Shown: positions 24,087 through 35,714 of the stretch, in pieces | How the letters are laid out: every line of letters starts with the position of its first letter | How positions within the stretch are numbered: position 1 is the stretch's first letter | NCBI GenBank assembly: GCA_037127255.1 | Contig: JBANSL010000008.1 | Span: 4,178,896 to 4,242,895, forward strand | Origin: Persicaria tinctoria | Taxonomy: Eukaryota; Streptophyta; Magnoliopsida; Caryophyllales; Polygonaceae | DNA: 64,000 nucleotides | Direction of reading: 5' to 3' | Translations under genes and position numbers: made by a program | The notes under the pieces: model-generated | What the model saw: the letters and a program-made list of their open reading frames with translations, nothing else | Databases searched by the model: none | What the model was told of the DNA's origin: nothing

Positions 24087-27000
24087 CACTAGGCCAAAAA
24101 CACTGTTTTATCCCGGTTCCGTGTGGCTATATATCTCGGTTTTTAACCGTCTTGTTTTGTTGCGGGATAAAAAGAATAGGGTGACGGAAACGGGATAAAA
24201 AGAGGGTATATATCACGGTTCATAACCGGGATAAAATCTCTCAAAACCCGTACTAAGAAACATACAAAATATTGTACACGCATTTTAAATCTCAGTTAAT
24301 AACCGTGATAAAATCTCTATAAACCAAGATAAATAATGTGGCGCCAATACACTAGGACTTTATATTCCAGATTATAACCGCGATATAAACTTATATAACC
24401 GTTATATAATTTAAATTTTTGGCACTGGTGGGAACACTTATTATCATGGATCCTATCAACTGAGATAAAAACAAATTTTTTTTTATTTACATATACACAA
24501 TATTTTAATAATATTACAATTGGTTTCCCTGTGCATTCATTCAATTCACACATTTCACAACTCATTTGCAGAATCAATGTAAAAGATATAGGGTTCGTAT
24601 GGGACGGAGTTAATAAACTGACTAAAATTATAAACAGGGTAAAATTTATAAACTGTTTGTAAAAGTAGTTAAAAATTTATGAAAAAATATAAACTCCGTA
24701 TGGGGTGAAAAACAGTTTATTTGTAAAAAGTGGAGTTTATTTGTTTTTTATTAGGGGTATTGTGGTACTTTCAAACCAAATAAGATAAAAGAGAAGGGAT
24801 AAAATAGTAATTATTGAAAAAAAAGCTCCAAAATAAGCTTGTATCTTCAGCTTTTTTTTAAACCATTGTTTTTAACCGATTTTTGACTAATCTTGGTGGC
24901 CATACACCAATTAAGCTATTACTGCTGTATTAACTTTAAATTCAACCGGTTGAATTTGGCAGCCATACATACCCATACAAACAAACAAATAAATTCACCT
25001 CATTACCATTTCACATAACCAATCAACTGTACAGACTACAAATTGATCAATTAATCAAATAATAAAATACCTAATCTAATCATATTGATTTTAGATATCA
25101 AGTTTCAATAACGAAAAATAAATCTAGAATATATGTTCAGCAAAACATGATACCCTAAAATATTGAATGATAAATTAAATAGTATTTGAATAAAGGGATG
25201 TCCAAACTGCCCTCCAGAAGTTTCCAAATGTCGATCAAATGGTGTCAACTTTTCAACCTGCACTTCAAATTACCTGAGCAAGTGAAATAAGATTGATCAT
25301 GTTAGGTTGTACCGAATATATACGTCACTCAAGTATCTATAATCTCATTACTGTAGATTTCAGTAACTATCTATAGTATATAAATTTACTTAGTAGTCAA
25401 TAACTTCCCTTCAACCAATAAAGTTATCAGATTTGGACGTTGGCAAATTTGGAAGTTATTTACTTAGTTGTCAATAACTTCCCTTCAATAGATAAAGTTA
25501 TCAACACTTCAGCACATGAATTTCAGACATGGAGGTTCGCAGATTTCAAGCAAATTTGTACAAAAGATTAAAGAATTAGTAAAGAATCTTCCTTTCTAGG
25601 ACAAAGTCTCATAACGTTAACAAATTACTATAGTTTATGAGTTTATTTGGGTAGTTTGGTGTCTAGAAGAAGCCTTGATAGATTGATAAACATTAGACAC
25701 TTTGGGCAGACGGATCCCAGGGATCCAGAATTCCAGGTTGGCAAATTTGAGGCCAATTCCTACACCCCGTACAAAACTAAGAATTCTAAAATACCTTTCC
25801 TTCCTGAGTTAAATTTATCATTACAGGCTAGTGAGCGTTACGCACGGAATTGACATATCCGAAACAAATTCCTCAAGACATAAAAGTAAGAATTAATAAA
25901 TGCAAAACGTTATTAAAGTTTTGGTGATTAGAAGAAGCCTTAAAACTTAAAAGTAAGAATTAGTAAATGTAACCTTGAGAAATACCTTTAGTAATAAGAT
26001 GGTAATTCACTTCACATAAGAGTGCCTTACACATGGACAGGAGGATGCAGGAAACCAGAATAATCAGTTTAAGCAAGTAAATCATTATGGGGGAAATAAC
26101 ATAAATCATAAAAGTTAAACAATTTGTTTTTAATAATACACTTAACAGTATGCATGAAAGTCACCAATTTCATACCTCACTGTTGAAATAACAAAAACAA
26201 GAATAATCAGTTTAAGCAAGATAAATCAACAAAAATAAGAATAATCAGTTTAAGCAAGATAAATAATTATGGGGAAAGAACAGTTCCCAAAAGCAACTAC
26301 AAGTCAGCCTACAAAAATTTATCCTTACTTTCCACATTCATAGAAGGCAATAAACCACTGTGAGAGGAAAACATGGACTTTCCCTATGATTCAATTGATT
26401 GAAAGCTTTTCAATATTTAACTCTATGTCGACAACAATCATTGAGGAAGTGGGATCTTAAGAGATGGGAAGACAAAAGGTAAGTGCAATTCAAAAGACAT
26501 GATTCACAAATACAATATATATTAAATTTGAACAAAGTGCAAGCATATACTGATCTATGGCACCCTCCCTCGATCACTGCAGTAGCAAGAATTAGGAGCT
26601 GCTTTCAGCAATGTTCATATCACATAATATTGTTGCTTTTATAAGGTTTAAGACTTGAAGTGCTTAAATGAAATTTAATACTGTCATGCTACAGGCAAAC
26701 TAGATACAGATTGAAGATGTGTGATTGGTGCTTCTACAGGCGAACTAGTTAGTACCTTTCCAAATTGCTAAAGTCTAAAATGTATGAAAATTGTCTCAAT
26801 AAGGAATCATCATTGCGTAAGACTCCTCTATTTTTTTCTATAATCTCCTAGACACTCAAATAAAGAATACAATTAAAAGATGCATCATTTTTCTACCAAA
26901 ACTCAAACACTGAATAATTATGACAGACAAGCAAGTTTCACACATCAATAATTTCAATAAAAATAAGGAAAATTCAATTAACAGTTGCAATTATTGAGGA

Positions 27001-28364
27001 CTCGAATTGTTACAATAAGAGGCGAACGGTGATTGAAAAGTCCCATGGCCGAGTCGAACACCTCACGAACAGTTGCAATTATGGAGAAAAAATCACAATT
27101 TTCAATAAAAAGTTGCAATTGTTCCACAAAATAGGTTTAGTATTTCAGATTTCGTACCTTTAATGGAGCATTCGAGCAGCTATGGCAATTAGCGGGGCTG
27201 GGAAGGATCAATTGGGGCAAGTGCGCACGGAATAACTCTGGTAATCGCTAAAATAGAAACGATGGCTTGAGTAATTTCGGCTGAATAAACGCCGAAATTG
27301 TGGGTTGTGCGTTGGTTGCAGGGATGAAACGGTGATTGCAAGGTTAAATGGAGAGAACGGTGGTTGTAGGGCTAAAAGGAGAGAACAATGGAGGAGAGAT
27401 GAAACGAAGTGGCTGATGTATTTTAGGTTTATGGATTTAACACTATTATTATTAAAAACTAGAAAAGGTGAAAGGAGATTACCGAGAGGAAGGCCGCTCC
27501 GTCGACTCGCCGGATTCGCTTGGCTTGTCTTCGAGTTGGCACTGCCCAGTTGGGAAGGGATTGGTGGCTTCGGCCGGCTTCGGAGGATCCCCGAGCTCCT
27601 GGGTCGTCGGCGACAATGTGCAAGGAAGCTCCTCGGCGCCAATCGCCGCTCCAGAAACTCCATGGAAGGGAGAGGTGTGTTGCCGCCTGGGAAGGGGAAA
27701 GATCGGAGCTTGAGGGGAAAGCTTGAAGCTTGGGGCAGAAGACGATGATGAGGTGTTCTTGTTGCGGTTTGTGTTTGAAAACAAAGAGGGTTGCTTGGTT
27801 GAAGACAGGAGGAGAATTTGGGGTTGCCTTACTGTTACCGATGGGTACTGCAGAGTAAAGGAGAGAGTGGTAGGCATAGGTTTTATTTTTCTGAAAAGCT
27901 ATGTTTCTTTTTTGTGTGAGGTTGAGTGTGTGTTTGGGTTGAAACAAAAAGCAATTCAAATGGGGAGAGGGTTGATAGCTACAGACCAGTGGTCAAAATG
28001 GGTTTCAATTATGCTTATTTTGGCTCTTTTACAAAACATTGGTCAAAGGGGGAGAATAGGCTGAGATTTCGGATCAATAGAGAGGAGAAGGAGATAAAAT
28101 ATGTAGTGTGGTCCCAAATCTCAAATTGAAAATACCCGAAATAAAATTCTGAAACCCGCTCTCTCTTTTGCGCAATTAGAATTTGAAATCCGGAAATCAA
28201 GGTTGTCATGTTAGTTTTCCAATTTTTTATTTAGGTCGAAAATCCGCTTCAAGAGTTCTAAAATCCGAATTAACGAGTTTTCCGTTAAACTCCGCTTTTA
28301 AATTCATTTTGATTTTCCCTTTTCCGAAAATTTAGGATTTAAAAATCTGAGCCTTTACATCATC

Positions 28365-28985
28365 CACTACTAAAAATCAGTCTCGTCCTCGAGACTAAAA
28401 CCAAAATAAGGTAGGGGATGAAGCTGGAAGTAGGTGAGTCCAAGGACCATTCCATTGATCCTGTAAGTGCCTCATAAGTGCCCCTATGAGATCCTGTAAG
28501 GTAGGGGATGAAGCTGGAAGTAGGTGAGTCCAAGGACCATTCCATTTTCTAAACTGATTTAGTCATTTAGTATGTCTCATTATTAGAAGCATATGAGTTT
28601 GTATTATAACAATATTCATCACACATATGGTAATGAATTTATGCAATACGTGTCAAGGAGGCTATTTTATAGCCTCAACAACATTGGCCGAGCTCATTCA
28701 CTAAGCTCAACAACAGAAGCCGAGTTGTTTCCTTAACCTCAACAACATAAGTCGAGCTCCTTGCTTCACCTCAACAACAGAGGCCGAGGTTACTTATTTA
28801 GCTCGGATTATATCAGTGAGGATTTAGATAAGATCTTCAAAGGGGTCATTATGTACCTCATAAAAAGTAGACGAGGCTCCTTCATAACCTCGTTTTTATG
28901 CACCGAGGTTACGTATTCACCTCACGTAAACATGCCGAGCTTATGCATTAACCTCGTTTCTGTCTACCGAGCTCTTCCTTCGACG
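28365..28985. mobile_element. Possible nested CACTA end with palindromic subterminal repeats
   Basis: CACTACTAAAAATCAGTCTC at 28365 resembles a CACTA terminus. It is followed by a 46-bp direct repeat spaced 90 bp apart (about 28411 and 28501, GTAGGGGATGAAGCTGGAAG...). From 28650 to 28975 comes a cluster of CCTCAACAACA(G/T)..GCCGAG and inverted CTCGG.../...CCGAGGTT units. No matching right end was seen, so only the end-like sequence and repeats are claimed. Confidence 0.4.
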
Positions 28986-29320
28986 GTTTTTTCGAACGAA
29001 GACTTTAAAATTGTCATTCGATAATCACTTAAATCGACCGATATACCCGTTCGTGTGTTGATTGATTGATCTTTTGATTAATTTCATCGATTTTAGGCTG
29101 TTTTCAATCAAAACAATTCGTTCGTCAGATTTAGGTTTCGATTCGGAAGAGAGGGTTTTGGGCCTTTTTGCAATGTGTTCAGAAAAAATGAAAAGGACTT
29201 GGGGTAATTTAGGTGAAATTATCTTGTCAATAGCCATTCCGACATCTTGCCTCTAGCCTCACTCGACATTTAATCTCTTTTGATTAAATTACAAAAGCTT
29301 CCCTTGTTTTATACAATTTC

Positions 29321-30869
29321 TGTTTTTAGCCCTAAGTTAATTACTTATTAAAGTAAGTGGCCAATATTTCTAAACTGTTCGATTCTTGCACGTTTCAGCG
29401 ACACTAAGAAATCTCGAAGCACTCACACCGGATCCCGCTCCCCGAGGAATTCATATTGGTATATATTATTTAACTTTATAGAATTAGTTCAATTTCAAAT
29501 TGAGTTAAGTAAAGTTAATTTCGTAAAATATCAATATTAAATTTCCTTTTTCCGTTGGATTCGATAAGTGCTAAAATCTCGTCTGGTTGTCATCAGTTAA
29601 TCATCGAAAGTCAAGGCAAGTGATTTCGTTCAATGCCTTTTGCATGTTTCGTGATTTTCCTTTGACGTGCCTTTTAAATTCTTCCATGTCGAATGCGGCC
29701 CTGTGGCCAATTTCCTTGCCAATTTCGATAAATAGCATACCCGTCTGCTATGTGATTGTTTGTTTATAACACGAGATAAGTAAATGTTGCCCATTTTCTT
29801 CTTCCTAAAGTGCATGATATTCTGCTTGTTCTTTCATGCAAACTAGTGGCATGTGATAGTAAGACCCTTTGAATTATCCATGCTTGTCCCTGTTTGATTT
29901 ACTGTCGTTATTATGATCACCTAGTATAAATTGTTTATGTATGATAAGATAGGCACCATGTGATGCTTAGTTACGATATGTTAAAATGCGCACCACGTGA
30001 TGCGAGTGGCTTTATGCCTTTGGCAAGTTATGCAGTGGACTGACTTGCGGGTTGTGGTTCGTTAAGCCACCGCCTTACAAGGTTTCATGAAACACCATCC
30101 CGGAATGCATTCTCTGCGGGGTGATAAAACAACGATCTGATATAGGTCGTGGTCCTTGTTAAATGCCCGACCGGGGCCACGTAGTATTATTATTATCGTT
30201 ATCTTTATTATCGACTATTAAATAGGTGATCATTTCAGTTATTATACCTATCTGCATCGAGTATAATTCCTTTTCTTTTCTTATAATCGATCGTTATGAT
30301 CATCCGAGCTAGCCATGTGTGAATTTTTATCCTTTTCATTCAGTTTCTACTATAAATATTCGTGTCTTTCCCTTAACCTGAGACATACCGTTTTATGGTC
30401 ACTGTAAGGTTAAAGTCTGAACATTTTCCCTATCATTTGCTAGTCTTTATTGTACTAACTATCCTACTTATTGGAAGGCTGGTGTCCTTCGTTCTTACGA
30501 AACACCAGACCATATTCCACAGGTCTAGTGCAAGCAGCGGAGCAGGAGAGAGTTAAAGAGCATACTGTCATTTATTGAATATTTTTACAAGTTTTGAACC
30601 TCTAAAAGTTTCCGCATCGTTACTTTGATTTCAGTTATTTTGGAATTATGCATACTTTATGGTTTTGGTATTTTTATCTTATTATGATCAGATATTTAAA
30701 CTAATGAATTTTATCCACTTTCGCATATTCTACTGTATTTAAATTCTCATCTTGTTTATGGGAGCATGATTGCATGTCCCTATAAGCCTCAGGTGAATTC
30801 AAAGACATTAAAGTCTGCGGATTCACTGGCGCTGCAACACTCCTTTGGGATCTAAAAAGGGGTGTTACA
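29321..30869 (-). mobile_element. Solo LTR nested in the CACTA element
   Basis: The segment begins TGTTTTTAGCCC and ends GGGGTGTTACA. On the minus strand it starts TGTAACACCCC, a start common among plant Gypsy (chromovirus) LTRs. The 5-bp duplication ATTTC flanks it at 29316-29320 and 30870-30874. Internal landmarks such as GGCACCATGTGATGC and CCACCGCCTTACAAGG fit an LTR body. No internal retroelement sequence remains. Confidence 0.85.
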
Positions 30870-32016
30870 ATTTCTCAATTAAGCAAAAGAAATTGGAGCT
30901 TAAAACCAAATTTTAGAAGGTGGGTATACCTCATTTGGGCTTGATCTTTCTTCAAAATCAATCAAATCCCTTTTACTACTCATGGCCAGAGCGATCACAT
31001 GTCTCAACTTCACCGGCTTGAAATGGATCTCTCTCAACCTGAATGGTCGGAGCTTTTAGGTGCCAATTTGGGGGTTTTTCAATACAATGGGGCGTGAAGG
31101 TGAACAAGTTGTCTTAATCGATCGATCTATTGAGATGTCAACATGGGACCCTCCAGGGATTTGTCATCATCGACTTCAAATAGGATCGTGCAAGCTAGCC
31201 AGTAACAGTGCTGTTTGACCGCTCTCTCGCCTGAGTCTTGATCAGGCCTTGTTTTCCCCGTGATGATTGACTAACGTAAGACAGAATCGAGTGGTAGCAC
31301 TACTACCTCTACATGTACGTCTACGCTAGGACTGGATGGAATTGTGATTGTGAATGGGAGATTGCAGAGCCGACCCTATATATGAAGTTGGAAGAAACAA
31401 ACGACTAATTAATTTGCTATTGCACAATTATATTATGCATCGGTATGATATGAAACGGCTAAAATAAATCCTCTAAACTAATTTGTGAGATGCACAGCTA
31501 AAGTATTTAACGGCTAAAGTAATTAATTTTTGAGTAGATGCACAGCTAAAGTATTAAACGACTATAATAAATCCTCTAGTATTAAACGGCTAAAAGAAAT
31601 CAAAGGATAGCATTATATAAGAATTTGTAAACTAATTGATTGTAGGAAGAAAAGAGGTAAATTAAAGTTTTACAAAATACATACAATGCTTAATATATAA
31701 AGGAAATTAAACTAATTGATTTTAAAATAAGATTTAAGGCTATAATAATGGGTTCACATTAAAGATGTTGAACACAACTTTTCTTGTTTATTATAGATTT
31801 AAAAACAATCTCAGTAATTAACTTGAGTAACGCCACTTTTATATACCGGGTGTTTTCAACCGGGATGTATTATATTTTTACCAAGCGCCCTCCTTTACAT
31901 TATATCCCGGACAAGTTACACATGCGAGATATAAAAGAGAAAGATGAGTTTTTAAGCCAGAAAGCAACGGAACCGTGATATATGGAGTGTGATAAAATGG
32001 GATTTTTGGCCTAGTG

Positions 32017-32880
32017 TTTTCAGCTTGAACACTTGCCACAAAACTATATGGGGTCAGCACTTGCACTCATTGAGTCATTATCCAGGTATATGATGCTAAT
32101 ATTACATATAAATCAAGGTTGTTTGTATACCTGTAGCCACAGGTACATTTTGCACTGTTTTTTTTTTTATGGTTTGTTGGTTTCAGCCTTGTGATCCTGG
32201 GCAACAACACTGAATTCGAAAAGGGAGTTCGATGACTTTCATAGAATCTGGATTTTGATGTGGATGCGAGGGTTAATCTATTCGAGGTAACAAATCTATC
32301 AACACTTGTTTTTATATTTCAAATTAGTTTTCCCCGGCTCTCATTTGAATAATGGGATCAGTTTAGTTCTTAAAAATAATACATGATGTGGCTGATGATT
32401 TCTCTTCATTATTTCTTATTTACTTGATGAAACTGTATAGTGCAACATAAGAGTTCTCGGGGGACTTGTTTATGCTCATTTGCTTGCAACTGATTCTAGA
32501 GACATGTTTTCTCAAGGACCTTATTCGATGTTCATGCCGCCTCTGATCTGCGCTTTCTTCTCTTCAATTAGCTAGGTGTCTACAGAATTTATTTATTTAT
32601 TTTTTGGGTCTGTGCTGTTTTTATAGGCTGCCTCTAATCTGTGCTTTCTTCTCTTCAATTAGGTATGTTCTTGCCGCCTTTGATACGTGCTTTCTTCTCT
32701 TTATTTAGGTTTGTGTGCTTTCTTCTCTCAAACTAGGTGTCTATTGAATTGAAAATAATTGGTCTGTGCGTAGAATTTCCGCTGGTGTTTTACTAAATTT
32801 TTATATGTTGCCATTAGGTAACTATTTTTCTACTTTCTCGTGTTGGCTAATGCATAATACACATAAACTCGCGAGTTTAT
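32017..32880. other. Transposon-derived filler in the WAK-B intron
   Basis: This is sequence flanking the CACTA element on the right, up to the point where homology to the WAK-C intron resumes (TATTAACCCTATCCAG, near 32884). A short exon-like piece, TCAGCTTGAACACTTGCC... ending TTATCCAG then GTATATG (about 32022-32084), has acceptor- and donor-like borders and could be captured from an unknown gene. TGTGCTTTCTTCTCT(T/C)(A/C)A-type units recur at 32550-32730. No product is recognised. Confidence 0.35.
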
Positions 32881-32941
32881 GTGTATTAACCCTATCCAGT
32901 ATGAAGGCGTACGTGTTTAAAGAAATTGTAGTAAGACTTAC

Positions 32942-34124
32942 CAAAAATGAGTTTGACAGCGCCGGGGGCAGCAATACAAGGACTAGTTAGTGTACCACTC
33001 CCATGGTATCCGTCTGGGCATCTGCATTCATACCCTCCTCCCTTGTTCACACAGTACCCTGGTCTGTTGCACTGATTCAGCCTCTCATCTATGCATTCAT
33101 TTATATCTGTAAAAATTGATCGGAATGAATATCATTTGATCAAACCGAATCAAGTATATATATACGAGGAATGATGGAACAAATTAATCTTAATACAAAT
33201 ACCTTGGCAGCCATGTGAGAGGTATGGATTACCGGTGTATCCTTTCAAACACTGGCAACGGTATCCCCACGACCAGCCATCGTTGTTTCCATCAACACAC
33301 CGGGTATTTGAACCGCATATCAGAGCACCATTTCGGGCTCTCTTGGCTTCCGAGCAGTTTAGTGACAAAAGTACAGACCAGTCATAGACCACCGGAACCC
33401 GAATCTTGTTGAAATAACTGGGCATAACAGTCAAGTTGGATAGAGTAAAGTTATAAGAACCGACCTCCCCGACAAATGCATAGCTACACCAGATGTGATC
33501 ATCCATATTACTATAATTAGCCACGCTGCCGACAGAAATCTATCACCGAACCATAGTATTAAAGATGGGGGTCTGGCAGCATCCGCGGCCTGAGCATGCC
33601 CCATTGTTCACAAGGACCGAAGATCCACAGGAAGTGGTGCATCCAGTCGAAGCATCCGGATAATCCCACACCTGGCCAGTGGTGTCGCATCCGATAGCTA
33701 CGAACATATTGTTAGTGGCTGAAATGTTAAACGGGTACAAAATGGGCAGGCTGTATGTGTTGTTTAAGGCAGTTGAGGGTAATGGCTCGCCATGGCGATA
33801 GCACTGGTATGCAACCGGGGACGAGATGCTAATGGTATGATCGGTATGACTAATACTCACCACCTTACTGTTTATTCTGGTGCCGACTAAAACAGGAAAC
33901 GGTGGATTGGTGGTGTTGTCGCATTTGATACTGTATGCTGCGTATGTCGCGTTGAAGGCGATAATATTGCTGCTGTTCAAATGACAGCCGTCTCCAATGC
34001 CGAAAGGGAAGGGGATTTTGACGCCACCGCACTCAGCCGGACACCCTGGTTTTGCTATTTCGTATGCCCCGATTCCGCCCATGGTAGATAGTACCAGGAC
34101 ACTCGCAAGGATAACCCGATTCAT
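32942..34124 (-). pseudogene. WAK-B exons 1 and 2 (signal peptide, GUB_WAK domain, EGF modules)
   Basis: Exon 1 (34124-33203) encodes a signal peptide (MNRVILASVLVLSTMGGIGA), the galacturonan-binding signature CPAECGGVKIPFPFGIGDGC, GCDT, GCCQTPIFNT, DWSV and the start of an EGF module (CGSNTRC to CLKGYTGNPYLSHGCQ). It ends with donor AAG-GTATTT. Exon 2 (33106-32942, 165 nt) follows acceptor TTTTACAG and encodes an EGF_CA module, DINECIDERLNQCNRPGYC then VNKGGGYECRCPDGYHG, ending at donor GTAAGT. Splice phases (1 and 1) match exon 3 at 23013. Two adjacent in-frame stops, TGA and TAG (33543-33538, codons 194-195), interrupt exon 1 after NTMVR, with the frame open again beyond. The product would be a WAK receptor kinase if it were intact. 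It is a pseudogene or carries sequence errors. Confidence 0.88.
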
Positions 34125-34257
34125 CCGAGCATCCTAGAGACTTGGCCCTCCTCTTTGGATTGGACTGATGATCTCTATGGTAGGTTTCTGTTTGAATTTG
34201 GAACAACGATCTCTAGCTAGTTTTTGAATTGTTTGTTTCTCTCCTATATGTAGTTGG

Positions 34258-34919
34258 CAGTGGCGGATCTAGGCGGCTTGGGCTCCTAACCCAAAAGAAA
34301 ATTATTAGACAGAAAGAAAATTTTTTTTTCTTCTTATTTTTACTAATTGTAAGGAATAAGGATATAGCTGAGCTTAGTTGGTAAAAATGATTTTATTAAC
34401 TTGAGATCATAGGTTCAAACCCCTTTAGCCTTTCTTTTAGTTTCCTTCTAGTAAAATTAATTAATTAATTAATTAAAAAAAATTAAATTTTCTCCAATAT
34501 ATTTAAATAAAATTATTCTTTTTAATATATACATATAAAAAAAATCTCATTCTTTAAATCACATAAAGTTTTTATAGCATATTTAAACAATATATATATC
34601 CACAAAACCTAAGGAACGAAAAATAACAAGGTGGCAAAAACCACCAAGGGGCTTCTACAAGATAAATGCGGATGCCTCTGTTAAATCTTCCGGGGAATGT
34701 TGCATAAGTGACATTATTCGGGACAGTGTTGGGCAAGTTGTTGATATCTTTCAGTATAGGGTCCATCAAGGATCTGTCCCGACTGTTCCGACTAGTACAA
34801 TCCCCGGGCCCGCACCATGGCTTGTATTTTTTTTATATAAAATAAAAATAAAATTTTCTAAGTATAAAACATTACTATTATAAAATCAAATAAACGGTTA
34901 TGATGGGTTAACATAAAAT
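34258..34919. other. hAT-like left terminus, tRNA-like SINE head and RNase H relic
   Basis: CAGTGGCGGATCTAGG (34258) is a typical hAT-type end, but no right end or duplication was found. At about 34365-34428 an A-box-like TAGCTGAGCTTAGTTGG and a B-box-like GGTTCAAACCC lie 35-40 bp apart, as in tRNA-derived SINEs. The RNase H fragment (34632-34820) is listed separately. Confidence 0.4.
34632..34820 (+). pseudogene. RNase H-like (RVT_3) fragment
   Basis: The + frame reads RWQKPPRGFYKINADASVKS and then SGECCISDIIRDSVGQVVD. This is the start of the RNase H-like fold used in LINE-derived plant proteins (W-P-G-KIN-DAS-- and I-RD--G). The catalytic D of NADAS is present; the later acidic residues are missing. 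Sequence after about 34760 no longer fits the domain. It is an isolated relic. Confidence 0.55.
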
Positions 34920-34936
34920 AGAAAAGAAATAGATTT

Positions 34937-35697
34937 TTTTTTTTTGATAAGAAAATAATTCGAGACCGGACAGGCCCGGACCTCGAGAGGCCGACAAAGT
35001 CGGCAGACGGCAAGCCGTCTAAACATACAACATGGCAAAAGAAAATACAACATGGAAACATAATACAATCACATAATACATCAAAAGAACTACACTAAAT
35101 AAACCCGGAAAACCCCAGACCCTAAGCACACAAGCGAACACAGCAGCGAGAAGATGGAGACCCGGAGTGGAGAAGTGGATAGCGAGCGCATGGAGATTGA
35201 GGGGAAATTAAAACACCTCAAATTGGCCCAAAGTGATTAATAAATCGGAGAAATCAACCCCGAATTCGCAAAAGCCCCAACACAATTTAGACTTTTGGCA
35301 AAGATCCGAGCAAGACAACTCAGAAATAGGGTTTAAAGGTTTCACCGGTTGGACAAGGGGAGAGATGAGAGTGGGAAGAAGAAGCCACAAACACCCAACA
35401 TTGATTATCATTTTTTATCGACATCGATACTTCAAACTTGGATTAGGGGTTTCCACCAACACCAAAGGAGGAGAGAACCACCACCGCGGGCGGAAGTGGG
35501 AACGACGGACACCGATTGATGCGGCCGGAGTTACACAGTTGTTGGCAAACGGTCGAGGCCGAGACCATTCACGCCATAAAAGGCTAGTTTGTGGCTCCCG
35601 GAGGAGATTTCGAGGCCTCCCGGAGGAGGGGTTAGGAGCTCAAAAGAGAGCATTTTTCTTCTTTACTACTAGTTCCAAATGGTAGGGCTTTTGACAC
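34937..35697 (-). mobile_element. Non-LTR retroposon with hairpin-array tail and 17-bp target duplication
   Basis: A poly(T) run begins here, and the flanks carry a 17-bp direct repeat, AGAAAAGAAATAGATTT (34920-34936 and 35698-35714). The element is thus a minus-strand retroposon of about 760 bp. Just inside the tail, the transcript orientation contains consecutive short stem-loops: AGACGGCTTGCCGTCT (35020-35005), CCGACTTTGTCGG (35003-34991), CCTCTCGAGG (34990-34981) and TCCGGGCCTGTCCGG next to them. The GC-rich 5' half has no long frame. No RT is present. Confidence 0.85.
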
Positions 35698-35714
35698 AGA
35701 AAAGAAATAGATTT

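Larger units (their letters stand above)
24087..32016. mobile_element. CACTA transposon, 7.9 kb, 3-bp target duplication
   Basis: The left end CACTAGGCCAAAAACACTGT and the right end (reverse) CACTAGGCCAAAAATCCCAT are inverted; TTT lies on both sides (24084-24086 and 32017-32019), the 3-bp duplication expected of CACTA elements. Subterminal units such as CGGGATAAAATCTCT, ATAACCG(G/T)GATAAAAT (left) and CAACCGGGATG, CGTGATATATGG (right) repeat the TIR-proximal sequence. A GC-richer block at 27200-28060 may be captured leader/exon sequence but shows no recognisable domain. No TNP2-type transposase was recognised. The interior hosts a solo LTR (29321-30869) and possibly another CACTA end (28365). 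Confidence 0.8.

Noticed and set aside
27208..27959. Several overlapping frames on both strands in a GC-richer block
   Set aside because: Frames are open on both strands at once and show no recognisable domain; treated as possible captured leader sequence within the CACTA element.
28640..28980. Repeats considered as a CRISPR-like array
   Set aside because: This is plant nuclear DNA; the units are variable in spacing and occur in both orientations, as in transposon subterminal arrays.
32017..32880. Search for the right end of the CACTACAAGAAAA element
   Set aside because: No CTTGTAGTG terminus was found, so no complete outer element is claimed.
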